Source: Spirulina major PCC 6313
Lineage (GTDB): Bacteria; Cyanobacteriota; Cyanobacteriia; Cyanobacteriales; Spirulinaceae
Reading direction: 5' to 3'
Length of the DNA: 64,000 nucleotides
NCBI RefSeq assembly: GCF_001890765.1
Contig: NZ_KV878783.1
Location: 311,028-375,027 of the forward strand
Shown: positions 57,144-64,000 of the stretch, one piece after another
Numbering within the stretch: the stretch's first letter is position 1
Layout: the number at the start of each line of letters is the position of its first letter
Translations under genes and position numbers: made by a program
Notes under the pieces: model-generated
What the model saw: the letters and a program-made list of their open reading frames with translations, nothing else
The model's database searches: none
Told to the model about the DNA's origin: nothing

Positions 57144-57193
57144 AAAATGCACAGGATACACCTCTTTTTTGGGCGGTGCTGCCTGTGCATTTT
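57144..57193 (+). terminator. Stem-loop terminator after the Rbp gene
   Basis: AAAATGCACAGG (57144-57155) pairs with CCTGTGCATTTT (57182-57193), 12 bp, with a 26-nt loop that itself contains a T6 run. It ends 19 bp before the penicillin-acylase gene. Confidence 0.6.
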
Positions 57194-57212
57194 CATCATG
57201 TTGAGACGTTAA

Positions 57213-59312
57213 ATGATGCTGTTTCGTTTGCGAATACACTGGCTCGGACTTTTGTTCCTAGGCGGCTTGATCCTTAGTTTTGGGCTACGAATGAATGCTC
57301 CTGTTTTCAGCACCTCTTCCCCAGAAATTCTGTGGGATACGTGGGGTGTCCCGCATATCTACAGTCAAACCCGGACAGAATTGGGCCATGGCTTTGGGTA
57401 TGCCCAAATGCAGAGCCACGGTAATTTAATCCTGAGACTATACGGCCAAGCGCGGGGCCGGGGGGCGGAATATTGGGGCGAAGACTATCTCGCGGGCGAT
57501 CGCCTCACCCATACCATGGGTATCCCGGCTCGTGCCCAAGCCTGGGAAGCAGATCAAACCCCGAAAATGCGCGATTACCTCACGGCGTTTGTGGCCGGCA
57601 TGAATACCTACGCTACGGAACACCCCGACGCGATTTCGCCCCAATATCGCCCGGTGCTGCCGGTGACGGTGACCGATGTGCTGGCCCACCTCAACCGGGC
57701 GATTCACTTTCATTTTGTGGTGGGGCCCTCGGTGGCGGGGTCGAATGGCTGGGCGATCGCACCCTCGCGCTCGGAATCGGGCCATAGTTTGCTTTTGTCC
57801 AATACCCATCTGCCTTGGGGTGGGCTGTTTTTGTGGTACGAAGCGGATCTACACCTGCCGGATCTGAACCTGTACGGGGCGGCGTTGGTGGGGATGCCGA
57901 TGTTGGCGGTGGGGTTTAATGATCATCTGGGGTGGACGGCCACAGTCAACACCTATAAAGGCTGGACAGACTATGATCTTTCCCTCGCAACAGGGGGCTA
58001 CCGTTGGGATGATGCGATTCAGCCCTTTGATGCCGAGGACATCATCCTGAAGGTGAAACAGGCCGATGGGACACTCCGGGATGAACCGTTGACTGTGGAG
58101 CGATCGCGCCATGGCCCGATCATTCAGAAAACCGAGAACAGGGCTACGGCGCTACGGGTGGCAGGCTTGGAAAAGGCGCGGATGCTCGATCAACTGTGGG
58201 CGATGGGGACAGCAGGCGATCGCGCCGAATTTGAAGCCGCCCTCGCCCAACAGCAACTGCCCATGTTTAATTTTTTGACGGCAGACCGCAACGGCGAGAT
58301 TTTCTATATTTTTAACGGGTTAGTTCCCGTGCGCGACGGGGGCAATTGGCGCGACCATCAACAGCCACAACCCGGCAACACCGCCGCCACCCTCTGGACG
58401 GACTACCACCCCTACGCTGACCTGCCGAAGGTGGCCAACCCGGCTAATGGTTGGCTCCAAAACACGAACGATCCCCCCTGGACGACGACGATCCCCGCCA
58501 CCTTAGACCCGGAGGATTTCCCCGCCTACATTGCCCCGCCGGATCTGACGGGGGCGTTTAATCTGTTGCGGACACAGCGATCGCTCCACCTGATCCAATC
58601 CCAAGACCGCTGGAGTTTGGCCGAACTCGCCCAGGCTAAATTTTCGACTCGGATTGAATTGGGCGATCGCCTCGTCGATGCCCTGATTGCCGCCCTCCCC
58701 ACCGACCCCGATCCCCTCCTCCAAACCGCCGCCACCGTCCTCCAAGGCTGGGATCATCATGCCAACGCCGACAGTCGCGGCATGGCCCTCTTTGCCCAAT
58801 GGTGGGCGGCCATGCCCCCGGATGCCTTCGCCGTCCCTTGGGATGCAGCACAACCGTTAACCACCCCGGCAGGCTTGGCAGACCCAGCCACCGCCCTGGC
58901 GACACTCCGGGATGTTGCCCAAGCCATGCAATCCCATTGGGGGCGGCTGGATGTACCCTGGGGAGAGTTTATGCAGCTTCGAGTGGGGGATCGGGTGCAG
59001 CCGGGCCGTGGGGCAGCGGGAGCCGTGGGGAGTTTTGCGGTGATTGATAGCATTCCGGGGTCGCAGCCGGGTGAGCCGTGGCGGGCGGTGGGGGGTGATA
59101 GTTTCATTGCGGCGGTGGAATTCAGTGACCCGGTGCGGGCATTGGTGTTGAACCCCTACGGCAACGCAACCCAGCCAAATTCTCCCCATCGTGGCGATCA
59201 GTTGGCCCACTATCATCACGGGAAATTGCGGGAAGCTTGGCGCGATCGCCCCACCATCGAAGCCCACCTCGCCCGCCGCACTGTCCTCGATTCACCCTCT
59301 CCAATGCCCTGA
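57213..59312 (+). CDS. Penicillin-acylase-family Ntn hydrolase
   Basis: 699 aa. An N-terminal TM/signal helix precedes the alpha chain, and the beta chain starts at the nucleophile Ser177 in GPSVAGSNGWAIAPSRS, after autocatalytic cleavage at Gly-Ser. Beta-chain features include LLLSNTHLPWGG, GFNDHLGWTATVN and WLQNTNDPPW. The family includes acyl-homoserine-lactone and aculeacin acylases; Anabaena AiiC is a quorum-quenching member. Exported, amide substrate unproven. Its stop overlaps the next start by one base (TGATG). Confidence 0.92.
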   Translation: MMLFRLRIHWLGLLFLGGLILSFGLRMNAPVFSTSSPEILWDTWGVPHIYSQTRTELGHGFGYAQMQSHGNLILRLYGQARGRGAEYWGEDYLAGDRLTHTMGIPARAQAWEADQTPKMRDYLTAFVAGMNTYATEHPDAISPQYRPVLPVTVTDVLAHLNRAIHFHFVVGPSVAGSNGWAIAPSRSESGHSLLLSNTHLPWGGLFLWYEADLHLPDLNLYGAALVGMPMLAVGFNDHLGWTATVNTYKGWTDYDLSLATGGYRWDDAIQPFDAEDIILKVKQADGTLRDEPLTVERSRHGPIIQKTENRATALRVAGLEKARMLDQLWAMGTAGDRAEFEAALAQQQLPMFNFLTADRNGEIFYIFNGLVPVRDGGNWRDHQQPQPGNTAATLWTDYHPYADLPKVANPANGWLQNTNDPPWTTTIPATLDPEDFPAYIAPPDLTGAFNLLRTQRSLHLIQSQDRWSLAELAQAKFSTRIELGDRLVDALIAALPTDPDPLLQTAATVLQGWDHHANADSRGMALFAQWWAAMPPDAFAVPWDAAQPLTTPAGLADPATALATLRDVAQAMQSHWGRLDVPWGEFMQLRVGDRVQPGRGAAGAVGSFAVIDSIPGSQPGEPWRAVGGDSFIAAVEFSDPVRALVLNPYGNATQPNSPHRGDQLAHYHHGKLREAWRDRPTIEAHLARRTVLDSPSPMP

Positions 59313-60103
59313 TGTTTCTCTTTCTCTCGAAATTACTGCCGGTTTTCGTTTATCCCTTGGGGTTGGCCTGTGTGCTGATGGTGGTGTCGTTGGGGCTGGC
59401 CTGGTGGCGATCACGCTGGACGGCGCTGCCAATTGTCCTGGCCCTCGGCATCCTCGTCATCGCCACCAATCCGGGAGTCAACACCGCCCTGCTTAAATCC
59501 TTGGAATGGCACTATGTGCCGGAAGGACGATTACCCAAAGCTGAAGCGATCGTCATCTTGGGGGGCGCGTTGAAGTTCCAAGAAGCCCCCCGCCGTACTT
59601 TGGAAGTGACGGAGCGGGGCGATCGCATCCTCTACGCCGCCACCCTCTACCACGACGATCGCGCCCCCCTGATCATCGCCAGCGGCGGGCGTATCGGTTG
59701 GCATGGCGACGAACCTCCCGAATCCGAAGATATGGCGATCCTTCTGCGTCGCTTGGATGTCCCTCAAGGCGCGATTATCGAAGAACCCCGCTCCCTCAAC
59801 ACCTACCAAAATGCCCTCTACACCAAAGCCATCCTCGACAAAAAAGGGCTGAATCGGATTCTCCTCGTCACCTCTGCGTTCCACATGCCGCGCTCGGTGG
59901 CTATCTTTGAAAAGCTCGGCATTGACGTGATCCCCGCCCCCACAGATTTTTACATCACCGATGGCAGCGTCACCGGAACTCAACGCACCCTCGTCGGCAA
60001 CATCCTCGATCTCGTTCCGGAAACGGGCCGCCTCGCCTCCACCACCGAAGCGATTAAGGAATACATCGGGATTTTGATCTATCGTCTGCGGGGTTGGGCG
60101 TAG
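59312..60103 (+). CDS. YdcF/DUF218-family membrane protein
   Basis: 263 aa from ATG at 59312. Two N-terminal hydrophobic helices (about 1-50) are followed by the DUF218 fold: EAIVILGGALKFQEAPRRTL, APLIIASGGRI, EEPRSLNTYQNALYTKAIL and LVTSAFHMPRSVAIFEKLGI. Related to E. coli YdcF/SanA, thought to act in envelope or polysaccharide biology. Translationally coupled (TGATG) to the acylase gene, which suggests joint action at the envelope. Confidence 0.9.
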   Translation: MFLFLSKLLPVFVYPLGLACVLMVVSLGLAWWRSRWTALPIVLALGILVIATNPGVNTALLKSLEWHYVPEGRLPKAEAIVILGGALKFQEAPRRTLEVTERGDRILYAATLYHDDRAPLIIASGGRIGWHGDEPPESEDMAILLRRLDVPQGAIIEEPRSLNTYQNALYTKAILDKKGLNRILLVTSAFHMPRSVAIFEKLGIDVIPAPTDFYITDGSVTGTQRTLVGNILDLVPETGRLASTTEAIKEYIGILIYRLRGWA

Positions 60104-60123
60104 GATTGAGGCCTTGGAGACGA

Positions 60124-61794
60124 TTACGGGGGCGGGGGTTGGAGTTCTTCGAGGATGGTGAACCGAACATGGTTAATCGCCAAATCGCCGATGGAAAGCT
60201 GCTCTTTCGTTGTCGCAATGTCGTTGATATAGAGTTTCTCGAAGGGAACGCCTTTCCCCATTTCGGCGTGATACCAGGCTAAACCCATGAAAAAGCGCGT
60301 GGGATAGGGGCCGCCTTCCACCACATCATCGGGGTTTGATTCCATCGGTAGCCAGCCGTAGCCCGGTAGATAGAACTCCATCCACACATGGTTAAAGTCC
60401 GGTTCGAGGAGTTGGCCCCGTTCGAGGGCTTTGGCGGGGCATTTATAGCGGCCCACGGTGCGGCAGGCGATGCCGTTGAGGCGGGCGAGGGCCAGCAACA
60501 CCCCTAGATATTCACCACAGGAGCCAACCCCCCGCGCTAGGGCCACGTCGGGGGTATCAATATGGGGTTTGATGCCGTAGGAGAGGCGATCGTAAACATA
60601 GTTACGGATGTTGTACATTTTCCGCAGCAGGTTCGTTTCGTTGCCGATCGCTTCCTTGGCGGCCCGTTGAATAATCTCCTTATCCATGGCCAGATTGTCG
60701 TTGTCCACCAAATACCGGGTTTGGAATGCTTCGGAGAGTTCGGGCACGTTTTCACCATCTTGGGGGCCAAACTGGTATTTGATGCCCCAGACTTCGAGGG
60801 TGGCTTTCCAACCGAAGATATAGCGTTCGCTGGATTTGAGGGTGTCAAATTTAAACACCGCGAGGCGTTGGCCGTCGAGTTCCCGTTCTTCAAAGGGCAG
60901 GCCGACGGCTTCGATCGAGCGAATTTTTTGGCGGGGGGTTTCGGCGGGGAGGGCCATGCGCCACTCTAAATCCTGCACTTCTACGGGGTCGAGGGGGGAT
61001 AGTTCCTCCACGTAGGACATTTCCACGAGATAACCGTTGGAGAGGGCGAGGTTTTGATCGGGATAGTAGGCGAAGTAGAGGGGATGGATGAAGGTGCGAT
61101 CGCGGTATTGTAGTTCGTGGTTGGGGTTGGCGTTGGGGTTGTCGCGCAGATAGGGTTCCTCTTGGGCGTAAGCCACGTAGAGGACATCCTCGTTAAACGC
61201 CAGGCCGGACGGGGCATCAAAGGGGGTCAGGACATTGAATTTCATTTCCCCCGTGGCCCGGTCTAAGCAATAGACACTTTGTTCGATATTGTCCGTGAGC
61301 CAGAGTTCCTCGCCATGGACGGTGATGTTTTCAAGACCAATGCCGGGGGCGTAAAAGCGAGTAATTTCGCGGCGCGTTTCCCGACTAAAAATGAGAATGT
61401 GGCCTGTACGTTGACAGGTGACGTAGATTGTCGATTCCCACACAGCAATGCCGTTGAGGGGATAATACAGACTCAAGAAGCGATGGGGATGGAAGCGATC
61501 GGCATCGTCTAAGGAACAAAAATAGATATCTTCTCCTCTGGTAAACCAAAGGGTGTCATGGGCGATCGCCAATCCCGTTGCACCTACAAAATCTTGCCAA
61601 CTGTGGGGATTGATAATCCGAGTGTTGTGGGTGTGGGCTTGAATCTCCAAGAGATACCCTGTCGTGGAATCCAGGGCGTATAACACATCTTTGTGAAAGG
61701 CAATGCCATGGATGGACGCTGCTGCAAGAGGATGAATCGTCTGAGAAGACGGAGCAGACGCTGCCAAAGTAGAAAGGGACGAATCGGGAATCAT
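60124..61794 (-). CDS. Beta-propeller/transglutaminase-like protein, 556 aa
   Basis: Residues about 20-265 have repeated SMP-30/NHL-type blades (GIAFHKDVLYALDSTTGYLL, GLAIAHDTLWFTRGEDIYFC, GLAFNEDVLYVAYAQ). Residues about 385-500 form a transglutaminase-like core with Cys426 (ARGVGSCGEYLGVLLALARL), His469 (DFNHVWMEFYLPGYGWLP) and Glu485 where the catalytic Asp is expected (PMESNPDD). It could be a protease-like or transfer enzyme with a propeller recognition domain. No signal peptide is visible. Convergent with the YdcF-like gene. Confidence 0.82.
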   Translation of the reverse strand: MIPDSSLSTLAASAPSSQTIHPLAAASIHGIAFHKDVLYALDSTTGYLLEIQAHTHNTRIINPHSWQDFVGATGLAIAHDTLWFTRGEDIYFCSLDDADRFHPHRFLSLYYPLNGIAVWESTIYVTCQRTGHILIFSRETRREITRFYAPGIGLENITVHGEELWLTDNIEQSVYCLDRATGEMKFNVLTPFDAPSGLAFNEDVLYVAYAQEEPYLRDNPNANPNHELQYRDRTFIHPLYFAYYPDQNLALSNGYLVEMSYVEELSPLDPVEVQDLEWRMALPAETPRQKIRSIEAVGLPFEERELDGQRLAVFKFDTLKSSERYIFGWKATLEVWGIKYQFGPQDGENVPELSEAFQTRYLVDNDNLAMDKEIIQRAAKEAIGNETNLLRKMYNIRNYVYDRLSYGIKPHIDTPDVALARGVGSCGEYLGVLLALARLNGIACRTVGRYKCPAKALERGQLLEPDFNHVWMEFYLPGYGWLPMESNPDDVVEGGPYPTRFFMGLAWYHAEMGKGVPFEKLYINDIATTKEQLSIGDLAINHVRFTILEELQPPPP

Positions 61795-62041
61795 GCTCAG
61801 TGGGCGTGAAGAAACAGCAGTAGATTCACTGTCAGAAAGTGACGTTGACGGTAAACCCCCAAGTTAGCAGATACTCCCACGCTCTCACTGCTTAAAGTGA
61901 ACTTTCTCTCGTTGGACGTTTATTCTCCAGTTCAGTTACAACAAGACTAGAGAACGATCAGGGTGCTATGAGCGTAGGATTCACGAGTCCACTTTATTTT
62001 TTCTGTCTGATTCCGATACTTTATAGGGACAAACATAGGTC

Positions 62042-62947
62042 ATGCCGTATTTAAACCGTACATCGCGCCGAATTTCACGGGCTATTCTCGGAGGTAGTGT
62101 TGCCCTGATGACCCTAATCGCTCCGGTGGTTGTTGCCTCCGAGGGCGCGATCGCTCAAAACTTACCCAGCCTAGAACAATGGCAAGAAGCCGGGTTCACC
62201 CCCGCCGTCGATACTTCTCCCCAACGCAGTGATGTGGGCGGCACACGCGGTGGCCCCACAGAAACTGCTACCCCTGCCACAGAGGCCACCGATTTGATGG
62301 CCCTTGTGCCCAACTACAATCGGTTCGGCGTGACGGTACTTGATAATCCGCACCTCTTGGTCTATCTACCGAAGGCCAGCACCAATCGGATTGTGCGCCT
62401 TGAAATCGAAGCCGTCACCGTTGCAGACTCCGAAAATGGTGGCACCACCCAACATCAATTTGTTCATGCCCAAGAATGGGAAGTGGGGCAAAACGGCGGC
62501 ATTATGGATTTGAGTTTGCCCTCCTCCATTCCCCATGCAGAGCATCCCCAAGCTCAGCGATCGCTCCTCCAACCCAACACAGACTATCGTTGGGTCGTCT
62601 TGGTTTACGACAACACCGACGCGATTACCGGTAAAGTAGAAGGCTACATTCGCCAAATTGAAGTAGACCAAGTCCCATGGCGCAATGCAGACCCTAACAC
62701 CCCAGTTATTGCCGACTACCTCAGCAGCCTATCCCCCCACGACCAAGGCACATTCCTGTTTCAGAATTTTGTGTGGTATGACGCAGTGAAGGCCCTAGCC
62801 AACGCCTACCAAGATGATCCAGTCGCCACCGAAGCCGATTGGAAGCAAGTCTTGAAATTGACCGGCTTAACGGATGCCCAAATCAACACCGTACTCACAC
62901 AAATGTCCCAAAATCGCGACTTCATCCAAGGAGATGCTCTCCTGTGA
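62042..62947 (+). CDS. DUF928-family secreted protein, 301 aa
   Basis: Signal peptide (ISRAILGGSVALMTLIAPVVVAS, cleavage near residue 35-40), then the DUF928 layout: ALVPNYNRFGVTVLDNPHLL, IPHAEHPQAQRSLLQPNTDY and YRWVVLVYDNTDAITGKVEG, with a helical C-terminus TFLFQNFVWYDAVKALANAY. This family is common beside cyanobacterial two-partner or CHAT-type proteins; its role is unknown. Probably periplasmic. Followed by a terminator and the IS630 element. Confidence 0.85.
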   Translation: MPYLNRTSRRISRAILGGSVALMTLIAPVVVASEGAIAQNLPSLEQWQEAGFTPAVDTSPQRSDVGGTRGGPTETATPATEATDLMALVPNYNRFGVTVLDNPHLLVYLPKASTNRIVRLEIEAVTVADSENGGTTQHQFVHAQEWEVGQNGGIMDLSLPSSIPHAEHPQAQRSLLQPNTDYRWVVLVYDNTDAITGKVEGYIRQIEVDQVPWRNADPNTPVIADYLSSLSPHDQGTFLFQNFVWYDAVKALANAYQDDPVATEADWKQVLKLTGLTDAQINTVLTQMSQNRDFIQGDALL

Positions 62948-62955
62948 TTTAAAAG

Positions 62956-62984
62956 TCCCCCGTTCTGAAGCCGGGGGATTTTTA
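62956..62984 (+). terminator. Rho-independent terminator after the DUF928 gene
   Basis: TCCCCCG (62956-62962) pairs with CGGGGGA (62972-62978) with a 9-nt loop, followed by TTTTTAG. It begins 9 bp after the stop. Confidence 0.8.
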
Positions 62985-62987
62985 GCT

Positions 62988-63034
62988 AATCGGTGGGAAG
63001 CCCCGCGCTGTACCGACAAGGTCAGTGTCGGATG
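62988..63034 (+). repeat. Orphan IS200/IS605 right-end-like hairpin
   Basis: GAAGCCCCGCGCTGTACCG and GGTCAGTGTCGG match the right end of the tnpB element at 52246-52313 and the motif at 50490-50526. No tnpB adjoins. It lies just past the DUF928 terminator, before the IS630 element. Confidence 0.5.
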
Positions 63035-63129
63035 GCTGTGGAATCATTGCTTGGCTGTGATGACGGAAACGTACAAAACGACTGGCCAGGGTGTTTCTGC
63101 GTTCACGATGAAGAAACAAATTCCTCTGC

Positions 63130-64000
63130 TCAAAGCGGAGTAAGTAGCTCAGGCAAGAAAGAGTGAACTATGTAACAGAATATTGAGGTTGTCGCAGATT
63201 GACATATTCAGTGGAGTGAGCGTTTTGTTGTGCCCGAGCATCAAGTCCAAAAATGACCTCACAAGCCAACTCCTTCTCTGACTCAAACATCTGACCAACC
63301 AACTCATCTCGCTTGAGATGCTGCCACTCCAACTCAATAGGATTCATCTCTGAACAGTAGGGGGGCAGGAAGAAAAGATAAAGCCCCTGAGCTTGCCAAG
63401 TAGCAATCTGGGCTTGAACAAGCTTGCTGGTATGAATGGAGCCGTTGTCCAGCACAATGACCCTTATCCGTCCGGTTTTCGAGAGGATGTCAGCGGCACT
63501 CTGGGCTTGCTGGTTCATCAAGGCGATGAAGTCATCGCTCTTAAAGCTGCCTAAAACCAGAGAGTAGATGAAGGTGACCAATGGCTGCCACAAACCGATG
63601 ATGCTGAGCCTCTTGCCTCGCTTGCGAGTCTGCTCCTGTCGTTTTTGCTCACCTCGGAAGTAATCGCTGTAACTGGCGGCACTCCATAAACAACTGCCGG
63701 ATTCGTCGCCGTAGAGCAAGTCAATCTCCCCTGCTGCCGCAGAGAGTTCGAGCATCTCTAAGTCTGCTTGCTTAATCGCCCGCGTTGCTGGGTCTTGGCG
63801 CTCTCGGTGACTCTGACGTGTCCGCTTCCATATCACCCCCTTTTTTTGAGCACCTGACGCAGATGGTCTGGGCTCAAGGTAATGCCTCTGTATCGTTTGA
63901 GTTTCTTGGCTAACTGTACGCTGTTATAGGTTCGCTTTTCTTCACGCAAACAGGTTTCTAGGTACACCATGTCGGCTTCTGTCCAGGTGCTCTTTTTTCC
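63130..64000. mobile_element. IS630-family insertion sequence, right part off the window
   Basis: The element includes the frameshifted transposase below and a 3' non-coding end starting at about 63130. Only one end lies in the window, so terminal inverted repeats and the TA target duplication cannot be checked; the left boundary is an estimate. Confidence 0.55.
63168..64000 (-). CDS. IS630-family transposase, two frames joined by a probable -1 frameshift; 5' end off the window
   Basis: Frame 0 from the window edge encodes a helix-turn-helix part (STWTEADMVYLETCLREEK, then ITLSPDHLRQVLKKRG) ending at a TGA. Overlapping it in the -1 frame is the 222-codon DDE part ending at 63168: LLYGDESGSCLWSAAS (first Asp), RVIVLDNGSIHTSK (second Asp) and MNPIELEWQHLKRDE (Glu). 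The junction is A7-G5 (plus 63836-63847); a -1 slip on the A run gives a continuous LKKKGVIWKRTR, as in many IS630 members. Probably active or recently active. Confidence 0.88.

Overview
The window comes from a cyanobacterial chromosome. It encodes PSI subunit D, phycocyanobilin:ferredoxin oxidoreductase, phosphoribulokinase and a ferredoxin-NADP reductase with a CpcD-type phycobilisome-linker domain. The octamer GCGATCGC (HIP1), typical of cyanobacterial genomes, occurs throughout. A full-length hetR and three hormogonium-polysaccharide genes (hpsL, hpsN, hpsO) point to a filamentous, probably gliding cyanobacterium. No heterocyst-specific cluster (nif, hgl, hep) is visible, so a non-heterocystous filament of the Spirulina/Leptolyngbya kind is a reasonable inference, but the species cannot be named from this window.

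Layout. 1-5.0 kb: start of ruvX, a tandem-GNAT protein, rpmB, then a co-directional run DUF3285-ybeY-dgkA-trpG/pabA-MBL-like protein. 5.0-8.5 kb: hetR, typA and tatA on the minus strand. 8.6-14.7 kb: pcyA, an orphan dCache histidine kinase, psaD, a small unknown protein and an ABC-class ATPase of the MRB1590-like family. 14.7-17.1 kb: a two-partner-secretion transporter (TpsB) with a small secreted protein but no visible TpsA. 17.4-23.9 kb: hemL, tsaB, an ABC ATPase, a peptidoglycan-binding protein, DUF1330 and an MscS channel. 24-27 kb: divergent prk and petH separated by a 734-bp spacer. 27-32 kb: an accessory region in which two near-identical copies of an approximately 410-bp non-autonomous IS200/IS605-like element flank a KamA radical-SAM enzyme and a ribbon-helix-helix protein. 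31.8-39.6 kb: usp, ribD, an NfeD-like protein, a lipoprotein metallopeptidase, DUF4079, two overlapping membrane-associated genes, cobH/cbiC and a sulfotransferase. 39.8-45.8 kb: a second NfeD-like protein, hpsL, tRNA-Lys, class II fba, a tandem histidine phosphatase and a YaaW-like protein. 45.8-50.4 kb: a 1082-residue pseudokinase-kinase-protease-TPR protein and an alpha/beta hydrolase. 50.5-52.3 kb: a tnpB element broken by insertion of a related mini-element. 52.4-57.1 kb: hpsN-hpsO, a GNAT protein, a protein with two chromo-barrel/Tudor-knot modules and an RRM protein. 57.2-63 kb: a penicillin-acylase-family hydrolase translationally coupled to a YdcF-like protein, a beta-propeller/transglutaminase protein and a DUF928 protein. 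63.1-64 kb: an IS630 transposase with a probable programmed -1 frameshift, cut by the window edge.

How the parts connect. Calvin-cycle and photosynthetic genes (prk, fba, petH, psaD, pcyA, hemL) are scattered rather than in one operon. hetR, hpsL, hpsN, hpsO and perhaps the sulfotransferase fit filament differentiation, surface polysaccharide and motility. The most unusual material is (i) the set of TnpB-derived elements, with paired internally deleted copies, a nested insertion and a dispersed family of end hairpins that could act as omega-RNA-like scaffolds; (ii) the double chromo-barrel protein, resembling eukaryotic MOF/MSL3 modules; and (iii) the kinase that carries an N-terminal pseudokinase. 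Identifications rest on reading motifs by eye; no database search was run.
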